In this document: piece after piece, positions 1 to 10,484 of the stretch
Layout of the letters: each line of letters opens with the position of its first letter
How positions within the stretch are numbered: the stretch's first letter is position 1
NCBI GenBank assembly: GCA_021186555.1
Contig: JAJKFL010000011.1
Coordinates: 3,107,501 to 3,171,500, forward strand
Length of the DNA: 64,000 bases
Direction of reading: 5' to 3'
DNA from: Reticulitermes speratus
Taxonomy: Eukaryota > Arthropoda > Insecta > Blattodea > Rhinotermitidae
Program-made: the position numbers and the translations under genes
Notes under the pieces: generated by a model
What the model saw: the letters and a program-made list of their open reading frames with translations, nothing else
Databases searched by the model: none
Told to the model about the DNA's origin: nothing

Positions 1-987
1 ATTATTTCTTTTGAATATGTTGCTTCCCTGACTGGTGGTGACATCTGTGCGGAATGTGATTTCATACCAGTAGAAAGACGTTTGTCCGTAAATGATTCAC
101 ATTTTGCAGACTAATTACGATAGTGATTGTATTTGCGGCTTGTTATTGTTGTTGTTGTGTAAGCAATCATTGCAAAAGTGTAAGAATGTATGTGTTTGTG
201 GTGAGTATAGTGTGTAGACAGATAATTCTTATATGATTTTAAATACAAAGGTTAGTGGTTTGATGTACGAGTGTGTTTATTGGGCATAGGTGTAAATGGT
301 AGACGCGATTTGTGGATAATTTACATTCGTAGCGGTTTAAAAGAATCAACAACAATGAAACTTTCCTACTACTACAGAAAATATATCAGATACATAGACG
401 ATGTCAGACATGTATGCAGAACTGTCAAGGCTGGCAATAAACCTCAGCATAACAAGTCCCAGATGAAGGGAAACAATGTGCTTGAAGAATATGCCTTGTG
501 GGATAAAACGCTCCGTAATTTTGGTAAAAATTTACTGACGCTTTACAGGATCGTACTACCTTCTTCTTCAGGGTAGAAGACACATGCAGCACGGTACTTC
601 CGAAAAGTTACGTCGGTAAATTTCTACCAAACTACACGACGTCACATCCCAAGATAGACTATTCTTCATCCTGACCTCTGTGATAACCTAAAATATTGCA
701 ACGTGTTACTTTAAAGTCGTTCTATTGCTAAACATCAGCAATACACACGCCAGAGAGCTGAGGTCCGTGTCCCATTCAACTTTCTTTGGCAACATCTTTG
801 CTTGTGTATTGGAGACCAGCAAGTGATGACATCAGTAAGACTTGTGTAGTGAGGGAGAACATCTGAACAGTTGAAGGTACAAGCAGTGAAGTGGAGTGTC
901 AGGTGCTGCAACCTTGTGGACAAAAGAAGAACAAGTGTGTGTTAGATTATCACATACACTAAAGCACGATACTTGTAAGAAGAGAAG
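1..987. other. Unassigned sequence, possible 5' UTR in its last part
   Basis: I recognise no repeat or domain here. A 101-codon frame at 271-576 (+) starts MCLLGIGVNG, has no recognisable motif and is probably chance. The last 350 bases run without an obvious repeat up to a possible start codon at 988, so part of it could be a 5' untranslated exon. That is inference. Confidence 0.2.
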
Positions 988-1020
988 ATGGAAAAAACTG
1001 GTTCAGGAGTGTGCTGGTGG
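988..1020 (+). CDS. Possible first coding exon (11 codons) ending at a splice donor
   Basis: An ATG in a fair context (agaagATGg) opens the short peptide MEKTGSGVCWW. It runs straight into GTAAGT at 1021, a near-consensus 5' splice donor, leaving phase 0. No downstream exon can be identified in the window, and such ATG-plus-donor combinations also occur by chance. I do not recognise the peptide. Transcript evidence joining 1020 to a downstream exon would decide it. Confidence 0.22.
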
Positions 1021-1025
1021 GTAAG

Positions 1026-1865
1026 TTATGAACAGCTTTACGAAAGATCTAAGTTGTTTCATAGCTTCATGCTGTGAAATTTAATATAGACTTTCTGTTA
1101 ATTGATAATATTTACTGAGCTTAGATAATTCCATTATTAATAATTTTGTGCGTGTTTATCGGGCATTAAAATATTCTATGTATATAAATTTTTATATCAT
1201 TTTTGAACACAGTGAATTAGCAGATATATGTAATATAGTTTAAGCCACAAAAGCAAGATATCTGTAAAATTAATGCGTAGAGGATTTTCAATATATTTCT
1301 GTTCTTTTTAAATGAAAACGGTCCTTAAGCAAAGCAAATCCTTACGCACTAATGATTGTGGTAAAAGAAGATATGACGAAAAATTCTCGAATATTGCGTT
1401 TTGCAGTAAAAACAATTGCAGTTTTACATAGTGCCAGAAACATGCCCAGAAGTTCTTATGAAAATTATTGAGTTTTCATTGTTTCCTCAAATGTGCTTAC
1501 CTGAGCATTATCGAAAAACCTTTCTTATAAAATTTATCATCTGAAGACGGCAGTAGGTGTAACTCGAAGAGTAGTATAAGCGTGTCAGCAATGGACAATA
1601 TCCACCGCAAATCCTGTTTGATACTTTCTGTTTTTATATGATTCTTATCAATTTCCTCGTTTTACGACTATCGGTACTATTAGACTAACGCTAAATGGAA
1701 CAAGTAACGTTAGCAGATCTTCTATTAAAATCATCATTAAATGGCTAAACATCTTGTCAAATTTCGCTGAAAAATTAATTGTCATATTTTGAGTAATTTA
1801 TGTGTTTTCATCCGCTGTGTTATGTAATATATAAAACTAAATTATCTGTCTAAAACATGGCACGA
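1026..1865. other. AT-rich spacer, possibly intronic
   Basis: AT-rich sequence with no repeat, domain or RNA gene that I can recognise. If the exon at 988 is real, this is the start of its first intron. Confidence 0.3.
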
Positions 1866-1867
1866 AC

Positions 1868-2104
1868 GCACATAGAGGGAGTAGAGGTATAGCTCCACTC
1901 ATTCTGAACCTTAGCGCTAAACGGGGTGCGTGTCAAACGCCATACTCCAGGCGCTTTACCCCCTGGGTATGAGCACCAGTATCCGTTGTACAGGAGGCTG
2001 GGTGGGGCCCAGCGTTAGTATGGGCGGGTTTGGAGAAGAGAAATCTGTTTCTTCCACCGATGGTCGAATCCCGAACGGTCCAGCCTGCATAGAGTCGTCG
2101 ATAT
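1868..2104 (-). mobile_element. D-type tRNA-derived SINE, diverged copy
   Basis: Read on the minus strand this aligns by eye with the full D-type SINE at 49589-49866. It has a B-box-like GGGATTCGACC, the 'cccagcctcctgtacaa' block, a 'ggtaaagcg' block and the 'gagctatacctctact' block. It is diverged and has lost the clear 3' tail, so it is an old copy. No target duplication is evident. Confidence 0.6.
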
Positions 2105-2155
2105 ATATAGCATACCTCCATTATAGACGTACATTTATAAACAGAAACAGCGTTA

Positions 2156-2813
2156 GGCTAGGCGCACACTTGCGATTTTCTGTCGCGCGATTATTTAGTC
2201 GCACAAATAGAACACACTGTTTTCAGTAGGAATGCGCGCACATGCGACTAAATAAAAGCAGCGATTAAAAAGATGCAACCAGCCCTATTTTACTAACGAC
2301 GCGTCTGTCGCGAATTAAAATGGGTTACATAGACAGGAATGAACCTGCGCACACTTGCTTCTGCTGCTGTTCAGTCGCAGTTCAATCCTTGGAGAGAAAT
2401 CTATCATTGAATATTATTGTATTTGAATTATTTGTTATTGATATTGAATTATGTCTGATAACGAATCTGCTGTTGATGATTCACCATCACACATTGTTTT
2501 GGACACGGAGAAATTGATTTTTGAATTGGAGAAACGGCCTGCTCTGTATGACAAAAAATTGAAAGAGTACAGTGATCGGAATGTTAAAGAGAAATTGTGG
2601 GGTGAAGTTTGTGCAAATGTTATAAGTAGCTGGAATGGATTCATTCATTTCATACGCAGTAATAAGGCAATCACACAAGTAATTTCGATGAAATCCATAC
2701 CATTACTGAAATATACTAGCGATTTTTTGGTCGCCGTGTGCGGACCGCAATACTTTTCGGCGATTGCGACTTTTCAGTCGCGGCGGCAATAAATCGCAAG
2801 TGTGCGCCTAGCC
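2156..2813 (+). mobile_element. PIF/Harbinger-type element with MADF-domain ORF, copy 1
   Basis: The termini are perfect inverted repeats starting GGCTAGGCGCACACTTGCG, of about 23 bp. They are flanked by TTA at 2153-2155 and 2814-2816, the 3-bp TWA duplication expected of PIF/Harbinger transposons. The 658-bp element carries a MADF-type reading frame but no transposase. Harbinger elements normally encode a DDE transposase plus a Myb/SANT or MADF DNA-binding protein, so this is a non-autonomous derivative that kept part of the second gene. A 5'-truncated copy lies at 43342-43950. Confidence 0.8.
2451..2792 (+). CDS. MADF-domain DNA-binding protein fragment of a Harbinger-type element
   Basis: A 113-codon frame starts MSDNESAVDDSPSH. 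Residues about 20-60 match the start of a MADF domain: an acidic lead, then KLIFELEKRPALYDK, LKEYSDRN, and the tryptophans of EKLWGEV and SSWN. MADF domains are Myb-like DNA-binding modules. From about residue 65 the frame leaves the domain and reads into the right inverted repeat, so the native C-terminus is gone, probably through an internal deletion or a lost splice. It is unlikely to make a functional protein. The second copy breaks after residue 36. Confidence 0.6.
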   Translation: MSDNESAVDDSPSHIVLDTEKLIFELEKRPALYDKKLKEYSDRNVKEKLWGEVCANVISSWNGFIHFIRSNKAITQVISMKSIPLLKYTSDFLVAVCGPQYFSAIATFQSRRQ

Positions 2814-2984
2814 TTAGAGTTCTGGATAAGTCTCCTGTGAAGCAAATGTTTGTGAACTTAACAAATTCTTCCTATTCTCTCTTGTGTCCTGTTCTTCTAG
2901 CTAATACCACGATTTTTGCTGTTTAACTGTACCTCTTGTTGACAAAACGGGACATCAGGCGCTGATATTGCGAGAGCCTGACAC

Positions 2985-3260
2985 AGTTTGCCCAGAAATC
3001 TAAAACAGCTCCTTTTAAGGAGGCGGCCCCTATCCCCACTATTTAAGCTATGGAAAGAAAGAGTCAAATTTCCGAAAAGTGCCCGTTTGTATTCTTTCAA
3101 CCCCCCACAGAATGAAAAAAGGCCATGCATCTTAATATTATCGTTTATCCCATGATGGATAATTCGTGTCCCGACCGAGTTTCGAACCCAGCACCTCCCG
3201 AATGCAACCAAACATCTAACCTTGTATTAGGCTCTGATCATTCTGCCTCTTGGTTGCTAG
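2985..3260 (-). mobile_element. Possible tRNA-derived SINE
   Basis: On the minus strand, 'gtgctgggttcgaaactcggtcggga' at about 3170-3200 contains a B-box (GGTTCGAAACT) in a tRNA-like setting, followed by a GC-rich body. No second copy lies in the window, and neither an A-box nor a target duplication could be fixed. Confidence 0.35.
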
Positions 3261-3439
3261 GATGGCAAATAAGGTACATCGTCATAAGGAGTTTAATGCG
3301 TAAAGCGATGATTGATCTTGACAAGTCATATAGCATGCATATGATGTCACAGTCCTTTGTGTTAGAGTCTAAATGTAATTATATGCAAAGATGGTACAGC
3401 GTCTTTCTCGCACTGTGCTCACATTTGTGTGTATGTAAA

Positions 3440-3778
3440 GTATAGGTTGGACCGATCGTGTGAGAAATGAAGAAGTATTACACAGAGCGAAGGAGGAGAG
3501 GAATATCGTACATACAATAAAAAGAAGAAAGGCTAACTGGATTGGCCACATCTTGCGTAGGAACTGCCTTATAAAAGACGTTATTGAAGGAAAGATAGAG
3601 GGAAGGATAGAAATGACGGGAAGACGAGGAAGAAGACGTAAGCATCTACTGTATGACATTAAGGAAAAGAGAAGTTCCTGGAAATTGAAAGAGGAAGCAC
3701 TAGATCTCACTCTGTGGAGAACTCGCTTTGGAAGAGTCTACGGACCTGTCGTAAGACATACTATAGAATGAATTATAG
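3440..3778 (+). pseudogene. Non-LTR retrotransposon 3' end: ORF2 C-terminus (family 1)
   Basis: The frame at 3460-3771 encodes a 103-residue C-terminal tail of an endonuclease/reverse-transcriptase polyprotein. Diagnostic stretches are RNEEVLHRAKEERNI, IKRRKANWIGHILRRNCL, GRRGRRRKHLLYD and a terminal LWRTRFGRVYGP. In phase upstream, 'WTDRV' is visible from 3449. The catalytic RT domain is absent, so this is a 5'-truncated, dead insertion. The tail GGACCTGTCGTAAGACA also ends related copies at 6370-6530 and 44890-45170. Confidence 0.75.
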
Positions 3779-3919
3779 GTATCACCTGTGCAATTAACTG
3801 TAACAAGCTCTAACAATTAATAATGCTGTGAAACATGTAGAGGAAAATTAAACACTTTTCTGTTCATTATTTAGTTCTAATTATCTGTTGTACTCAAATC
3901 CACCTTAAGCCTTTAAAGA

Positions 3920-4100
3920 CTTAGTTTTTTTTTAGTGCATATACGAACAGTTTAACGCTAAAAATCTCTGCATTTTTCTTACAAAGTGCATTTACGTGCT
4001 CTGTACGTTCTTACAATAAACAGACATTATTTCCGTATACAACTTTAACAAACTGGTCCTAACTACAGCACAGCGTTTTCTGTGAGGTACGAACTGAATC
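3920..4100 (+). repeat. Diverged single copy of the sequence amplified at 54.6-56.2 kb
   Basis: From about 3983, 'catttacgtgctctgtacgt' through 'acaaactggtcctaactaca' to 'gaggtacgaactgaa' aligns along the whole length of the 114-bp satellite unit with many substitutions. It marks a dispersed repeat from which the satellite may derive. Confidence 0.5.
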
Positions 4101-4219
4101 TCTATGTATGATTAGATTGATTTTAGTCTGCAAAGTTTTAAAGCATTTTCTCTTCAGACTATGTGAATAATTTCACAGGGGAGCGACTGTTCCACGTTGA
4201 TCAAGGGAATCTAAACATA

Positions 4220-4875
4220 CGAGGGGGACCCAAAAATAACCGGAATTACTCGTATTTTGTGAAAATGGTTTATTAGGTGTAATACTATTACAGCTCTAGT
4301 CTCCTTCAAAGTATTACAAATGGGCCACCTTGAGTCAAGGGCGCATGGGGCGTGGAGGTATTTCAGGGTGTAGGGGTGACGGCGGAGGTCGGCTCCACCG
4401 GTTCCCCTACACCCGTACCTCCACGCCTCCAAGCAGGACCGACACTTTGTGAAATTAATCCGTTCTGCGGACCCTATCCCACCTCGGGTCAAGGGCGCAT
4501 AGGGCGTGGAGGTATTTCAGAGTGTAGGGGTGACGATGGAGGTCTGGCTCCACCGGTTCCCGTACACCCGTACCTCCACGCCTCCAAGTAGGCCGGACCC
4601 TAGGTGTGGATACTTTGAAGTACGATATTACAAAACTTCACGCACACTCTTTGTTCTTTATTATCAGCCATCATAAAAATCGCCGAACTGCCTAGCAGGC
4701 ACTAGAGAAAAAAAGCCACAACAATAATACCAGTCAACCTAGATTGACGCCACGCTGCAGACTGCTAGAGTATTGTGTTGACTCGCAACTCCTAGCGGCG
4801 CATCGCGCAACTACTTCTAGTTCGCGCGCCACATTTACATTCCGGTTATTTTTGGGTCCCCCCCCCCCCCCCTCG
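4220..4875 (-). mobile_element. Internally deleted mariner-like element
   Basis: The inverted termini CGAGGGGGACCCAAAAATAA and its complement are flanked by TA (4218-4219 and 4876-4877), the Tc1/mariner duplication. On the minus strand the frame begins at 4671 as MADNKEQRVCVKFC, a typical mariner transposase N-terminus, and stops after 23 codons at 4600. The other end of the gene survives as YFEGD followed by a stop at 4296-4298, the usual mariner C-terminal motif. The catalytic core between them is gone, replaced by a tandemly repeated hairpin sequence. The element is non-autonomous. Confidence 0.8.
4334..4600. repeat. Two tandem ~150-bp hairpin units inside the mariner
   Basis: Two copies (about 4334-4440 and 4490-4597) of 'ggtcaagggcgcat.gggcgtggaggtatttcag' are each followed by an inverted 'cctacac..tacctccacgcc'. 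Each unit can fold on itself (GGCGTGGAGGTA pairs with TACCTCCACGCC). They sit exactly where the transposase core is missing. Confidence 0.65.
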
Positions 4876-4877
4876 TA

Positions 4878-5632
4878 CACGTGTTAGTGCCAACCGTCAC
4901 TGCAAGTTGTCACATAACAAGTGAGATACCGAGACTTGCTATTGTGGTTCCAATTCTTCCCAGTAGATGGCACAGACTAACACTCGCTCTTACGAAGGTC
5001 CCCGATGTTCTTCGATGTTTTGTTTCCAAAAGAAAAATCTGTTATCTTCGAAGGTAGCTACAAGATAGCATTGTATCAGTTTCTCTTAGAGATACCAAGA
5101 ATGAAGACAGAGAAAAATGATGACAGGGTATAATAAACATCAGATGTAAAGAAAAATATAAGGAAGACTTTTCAGGGGGTTTTTGAAACCATTTTCCTTT
5201 GTGATATCACAGGTTTAAAATTTTTATGTAGAATAAAAGAGAACGAATCTTCTTGTAATGAAAAATGGTTAGTCTCTTTTATGTAGTGTAACAGATCTGA
5301 CGCTAAGCCTTTCTGCATTTTTCTTCTTGTCCTTGAGGAACTTTGGGTGTACTGGCCGTAGGGACAATAAAAAGCAGTAAAGGAAGAACATATTCCCAAA
5401 ATGACAGATCAAAGAGTCGACTAGTTGAGATTCATAATTGTGCTTCAGTGATAAAGCTGAATATAGAAACACAGGGAAGAGCAGATTTTCAATCTCTAAT
5501 CAGTCTCTCTAAACCCATTGCAGTATATTTACGTATTGGACTCTTAAAGACGCTGTTATCTCTTAGATGATGTGTCATCGAATGTACGAAATATTAGTGA
5601 ATATTAAATTGGAATGAATGTGGAAGGGAATG
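4878..5632. other. Unassigned spacer
   Basis: No recognisable repeat family, domain or RNA gene. The short frames at 5172-5570 are low-complexity and show no motif. Confidence 0.3.
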
Positions 5633-6137
5633 GTCGTGATGATACTGTGATGATACTGTGATGATATTGTGATGATACTGTGATGATAACTGTGATGATA
5701 CTGTGATGATATGTGATGATACTGTGATGATACTGTGATGAACTGTGATGATACTGTGATGATACTGTGATGATACTGTGATGATACTGTGATGATACTG
5801 TGATGATACTGTGATGATACTGTGATGATACTGTGATGATACTGTGATGATATTGTGATGATACTGTGATGATATGTGATGATACTGTGACGATATTGTG
5901 ATGATACTGTGATGATACTGTGATGATACTTGTGATGATATTGTTGATGATACTGTGATGATACTGTGATGATACTGTGATGATATTGTGATGATACTGT
6001 GATTCTGTATAACTGTGATGATATTGTGATGATACTGTGGATGGATGATACTGTGATGATATTGTGATGATACTGTGATGACTATATATGTGATGATACT
6101 GTGATGATATTGTGATGATACTGTGATGATACTATGA
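5633..6137 (+). repeat. 11-bp minisatellite (tgatgatactg)n
   Basis: About 45 units of tgatgatactg, with frequent ACT-to-ATT variants and scattered indels, for example near 5700, 5930, 6000 and 6080. It decays into unique sequence at 6137. Confidence 0.9.
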
Positions 6138-6364
6138 TACGTATTTTCGGAAGCTAATGAAAAACGTTAACGTCTCACATAAATTGTCATGTCTTACTGT
6201 GTGCTGTATGTTATACCACCGTCATAACCCATTCAGTCATTTTATTCACACAACATCGCATAATTTCCAGATGTTTTATTCAGATGCTTTAACATTTTAA
6301 TATAACATTTTTAACAGTTCATTGCTTTACCGTGCATTCTTCTGTATATAAGAATGTATTTCAT

Positions 6365-6535
6365 TATTCTAGTCTGTCTTACGACAGGTCCGTGCTCTAT
6401 TTTGTATCTGTTTACGACAGGTCCGTAGCCTCTTCATTCTGTAGTCTGTCTTACGACAGGTCCGTAGCCTCTTCCAAAGCGAGTTCTCCACAGGGTGCGA
6501 TCTAGTGCTTCCTCTTTCAATTTCCAGTGTCAAAA
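6365..6535 (-). mobile_element. Family-1 LINE 3'-terminal fragment with triplicated tail
   Basis: The minus strand carries the same 3' end as 44890-45170 ('aaagcgagttctcca', 'gcgatctagtgcttcctctt'). The terminal 'gtctgtcttacgacaggtccgtagcctcttc' block occurs three times in tandem at 6372-6475, the middle copy being partial. The coding part is almost entirely lost. Confidence 0.6.
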
Positions 6536-6629
6536 TACGACTGGACCAAGGGGAGACAAGAATATATTTATAATGCATTATTGATCATAGCGTCTGTTTA
6601 TCACATTTATTTACATTAGGAATTTAAAG

Positions 6630-6860
6630 CCCAATATTTACTATATGTACCACCACGTTTCATTTTCAAAAACCAAAATCTGTCCACAGCGTATATAAAG
6701 TTTTCCGTATGGCTCCCACAAAGAAAGTGAGATTCTTTTCCTTAAAACTTACGCCTTTGTTTTTTTTTTTTGTAATGGGGAAGCAGTGTGTTTACTACGC
6801 GGTACGAACTTAAACTTCAAGTATAAATCATGTTCAATTCAGTCTAAGTTTATTCTTTAA
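6630..6860 (+). repeat. Second diverged relative of the 114-bp satellite region
   Basis: 'tatgtaccaccacgttt' followed by 'cagtgtgtttactacgcggtacgaact' (about 6785-6811) matches the segment before the 54.6-kb array and the end of its unit. This is a weak but specific similarity. Confidence 0.4.
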
Positions 6861-6861
6861 T

Positions 6862-7285
6862 TCAACAGCAGTATGTATTATAACAGTCTTTGTTGACCGA
6901 TTTGTTCCTCTATCCTGTACTCCGTAATAAATACCGAAAATTCTGTACGTACTGGTAGAGCCCCTTTTTTGACTGCTTCGATTTGGAACTGCATCATACT
7001 TGCTTCATGATGCTGCAGTGCAAAAAGATCTGGTCAGATTTTGCGGTGTTCATTTGGTTGGTGAAATTCAAAGCGTATTTTGCAATCATATTGTATATTC
7101 TACTTGAAACACGGGAACTATGCTTTGTAAATTCAACATTTTCCATGTTAAGCTATTGTTTTCGGCAGATAACCGCCTCCATTTTCAAACATATATCATA
7201 GACTTAGATGGATGTTACTAAATCACAATTTAACTGAATATGAAATTATTAATTTAAAAGGGTCTTGAAACAACTCGTTAGAAGA
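6862..7285. other. Unassigned spacer
   Basis: No recognisable element. A 72-codon frame at 6983-7201 (+) is hydrophobic but shows no family signature. Confidence 0.25.
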
Positions 7286-7289
7286 GCCT

Positions 7290-7465
7290 TGCTCCCATGG
7301 TCATGTGCGTTGATGTAGTGAGTGACCAGCCCACTGACCGCACAAGTTCTACTCAATCCTGATGTGACTGCCAGAGCCATCTGGCAGGCAGTCAGGAGAC
7401 TTGGGTGAGAAATGAACGCTCAATTTTGCTTACGAAACATTCCTATTCATGCGAATTTATGAGGT
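7290..7465 (-). mobile_element. A-type SINE fragment, diverged
   Basis: The minus strand matches the middle of the A-type SINE at 12679-13096: 'gccagagccatctggcagg', 'agtcaggagacttggg', 'gaaacattcctattcatgc'. The tRNA-like head and 3' tail are missing. It lies about 110 bp from a full plus-strand copy, forming an imperfect inverted pair. Confidence 0.6.
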
Positions 7466-7573
7466 AGCGTGACAATAATACCTGGTATTGACAGATCTCA
7501 GAATATTACAGGTGTTCAACTTGAAACCGGCCGTGCAAGCGGCCCGGTTTTACGTGGAACATTGTTTATAACT

Positions 7574-7982
7574 GTCGACCTCGGTGGACTAGTGGTTAGC
7601 GTGCTCGCCACTGGACCCAAGGTTCGCGGGTTCGATCTCAGCCGAGGGCTATGGATTTTTAAGGGTGATAAAAATCGTAGCACCACTTCCTCGGAAGCCG
7701 TCGGTCCCATGTCGTAGATTTACGGCATGTAAAAGAACCTTACGGGCATGAATAAAAATGTTGCGTAAGCCAAATTGCCTCCATTTCTCACCCAAGTCTC
7801 CTGACTTCCTGCCAGATGGCTCTGGCGGGCACATCAGGATCGATAGAAACAGTAGCGCGGCCAGTTGGCCAGTCACCAACTGCCACGAATGCGCAAGACT
7901 TAGTAACCTCGAAAAGAGGAGGCAAGAGGAGGCCCGAGCCCATATAGGGCTGTTGAGCCATGGTTATTATTATTATTATATT
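7574..7982 (+). mobile_element. A-type tRNA-derived SINE, full length
   Basis: The tRNA-like head has an A-box (TGGACTAGTGG) at about 7587 and a B-box (GGTTCGATCTC). A body of about 330 bp with the 'ctgccagatggctctggcg' block follows, ending in 'gggctgttgagccatgg' and a (TTA)n tail. The same unit lies in reverse at 12679-13096. The polymerase III boxes are internal. The head is not a functional tRNA gene, because the acceptor and anticodon stems are not preserved. Confidence 0.85.
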
Positions 7983-8239
7983 GTTTATAAGTATAACTAT
8001 ACTATGAATAATATTAAGTTAATTGTTTATAACCTTATATTACAGCGTGTTTAAGAAGCCTCGAAGATTACAGCAGGGCGGTTGTGTGAAATATTTTAGT
8101 ATCATAATTTTAGCCAATGAATCATTGTAACTCTACGTGTGAAATGTCTATATAAACGTATTCACAAGATCTGCTGCCAGTAGAGCGCTTTTGAAACTGA
8201 CTGATTAAATTCTGAAATTTTAAAACACACTATAGTCGA

Positions 8240-9410
8240 TGGCAAATGCTCATTAGGCGTTCTTTAAGATTTAAAAAAAAGAACGCCTTATGTGGAGACC
8301 ACGTCTGTCCGTCTGACACCTAGCATCAGCGGCTAAACCGTGTGTCTGTTTATCGTGAAATGTGGTACAGAAGTTTCGTAACAAAAGTTGTCGAAAGAGT
8401 TTGATTTTCGTGAAAATCGACTTGGTGACAGTCATTCTGTAATTGTACAACTAAATATCTAGAAGTCCTTTCCACATTTACTGACCGATTTTGATGAAAT
8501 TCGGTACATGGGATCATCACGCAATGCGATTGAGCGGTTTTGAGTTTGATGCAAATTGATGCAGGGGGGCGTGCATGAAATTTTGCCCATGCTTTCTGTG
8601 TGCTTTATTCAATTTGGGTGGAATTCCATACATGAGATACCCAAAAAAGTATATTCAGTAATTACGAGTTTCGTGAAAATCGGCGCAGTTAAAGTCATAC
8701 TTTACTTAAGGCAGTAAATAGGTTTAGAACCGCAATTTTCACATTTATTGCCCGAATTTTGTGAAATTCAGTAAAAGAGATCTGCACATAATGGTGCTGA
8801 GAATTTGTGGGTATCATAAAGAGACAGACAGTGTATGTATAGACGTAACATTGAGGCGCTCTAGCATGACTACTATTGCCGTATTGTATATTCTGAGTGT
8901 GTGTCTGTAGCCTTAAATATCCGGCATGCAATGCGCATGCGCCATATTATATCGTTATCAGTGGCCTGTCCGGCTGTACCATATTTTTTCCACGTTATCT
9001 CATAAAAGGCACGATTTTCGAGAAAAGAAGTTATTGAACATAGAATGCGTATTTTGATTTTCTCTAAAAACTTTAAAAAAATTCTCATTCTAGGAAGAAT
9101 TCAGCGAGATGTTATCATAAATGTACATAGGTCTTCATGTAAAGTACCCGTCATTCTTGCCAGATTGTAATTAAATTTGAATTTTCTCGACAGACTTTCG
9201 AAAAATTCTCAAATATCAAATTTCATTAAAATCCGTCCAGTGGGAGCCGAGTTGTTCCATGCGGACAGACAGATGGACAAATAGACAGATAGACAGACAG
9301 ACATGAGGAAGCTAATCGTTGCTTTTTTCGCAATTTTGCGAACGCCGCTAAAAATCGTTAAGAGGAACCGTACGTTCCTTATGTGCGTAAATGAGATGAA
9401 ATTTACGCGT
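8240..9410. repeat. Old dispersed repeat region with gacagacagac-type end
   Basis: Repeated phrases such as 'gattttgatgaaattcggtacat' and 'gaattttgtgaaattcagta' recur. The right part (about 9215-9345) reads 'aaaatccgtccagtgggag', then 'gcggacagacagatggac', then 'cgttgcttttttcgca'. That right part recurs inverted at 29205-29345 and directly at 46310-46405. I cannot assign the family; it looks like old non-coding transposon sequence. Confidence 0.45.
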
Positions 9411-9849
9411 CCACCGTGAAAAAAAAAACAGCATCTGAACACCTGTCGTGAAGTAGGTATACCACGTCACGGAGTGCACCATTAGCGGTCCTGTTTATTG
9501 CACCTTTTATCAACACGTGTGCAATAGTCCAGCATTCCTTTGAACGACACGCTTCTTAAAGTTCCGAACAGGCTGGCAGTTTGTTGGCTGTCCTTGGCGC
9601 CAGGTCTCGTTGCCATGAAGACAGCTCTCTCTGTCTGACTTATACCCGATTATGTACACACGAGTCTCCTTTGTTCCATGTTACTGACCTGTCTCAACGT
9701 ATGACGTCAATGGTTTTTACTAATCCATCAAAGAGACAAGCTTTCCGCCTCTAATCTCTTGCCCGGTCGAAGGTACGTTGCCAGGTAATTGATAGGACTT
9801 TAGTTTCAGATTAAAGCACGTGACGGAGCAGTTAGCTTGTGTCTTTTGC

Positions 9850-10050
9850 ATATTGAGTCACGAACTAACTACACAGATCAGTGTGAGGCTTGAGAAGCTA
9901 ATACTTCCTCAGCCGATCCAGAAGTTCCCCGTATTTTATGGAAACTGATTGTTCATTGCCGTGTTCACAAGGACCTGGCATGTGTCCATATCCTGAGCCA
10001 GATTAATCCAGTCCACGTCTTCCATCACATTTCTTTAAAACACATTTTAA
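9850..10050 (-). mobile_element. Family-2 LINE 3' end
   Basis: The minus strand matches the 3' ends at 47140-47390, 47390-47910 and 58905-59165: 'tgagccagattaatccagtc', 'gttcattgccgtgttcaca', 'cttgagaagctaatacttcctcag'. The terminus lies at the short AACTAACT at about 9855. Only the untranslated end and a few C-terminal codons remain. Confidence 0.65.
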
Positions 10051-10172
10051 GGAATTGTATGAAAATTTAAGAGCCAATTAAGGTTAGTGAAATATATTGT
10101 CCAAGATCAGTACTAAAAATTACACTTCGAATTCTGAAAATTAATATAGTCTTTCTTTTACATTCTTATAAT

Positions 10173-10484
10173 ATGCTGCTTTTCGACGAATCTGTACTTT
10201 TCAGTGAAGACGTTTCTGCATTCTGGGATGTGACAACTTATAATCTAATAAAGTATCACGGACGTTTCGGAGAAACATTTTGTCCTATCTTGAGGGCTTG
10301 TTCCCTGATAACTGCCGATAATTTTACACGATACTTGAACACAGAAGAGCATAGAAGAAACTGGATTTGTATTTATTGTGTCGCGTTGCTTCTCCAAACA
10401 TATTTCAAATACGTGCACAAGACTTGGGGTGTTTACAGTGATGGAGATTTATGCTGTGTCAGTCTGTATTCTGACACCGTATAG
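10173..10484 (+). pseudogene. Decayed dispersed repeat reading 'AFWDVT.YNL'
   Basis: An open frame of 103 codons contains AFWDVTTYNLIKYHGRFGET and later TEEHRRNW. It resembles a repeat-derived reading often annotated in insect genomes (FWDVTPCSLV-like); that is recalled knowledge, not verified here. A second copy lies at 31080-31170 (QVFWDVKPCC). I interpret it as a transposable-element remnant, not a host gene. Confidence 0.4.

Noticed and set aside
3460-3771. Arg/Lys-rich host nuclear protein
   Set aside because: The sequence is the known C-terminal tail type of non-LTR retrotransposon polyproteins (WIGHILRRNCL), with related 3' ends elsewhere in the window.
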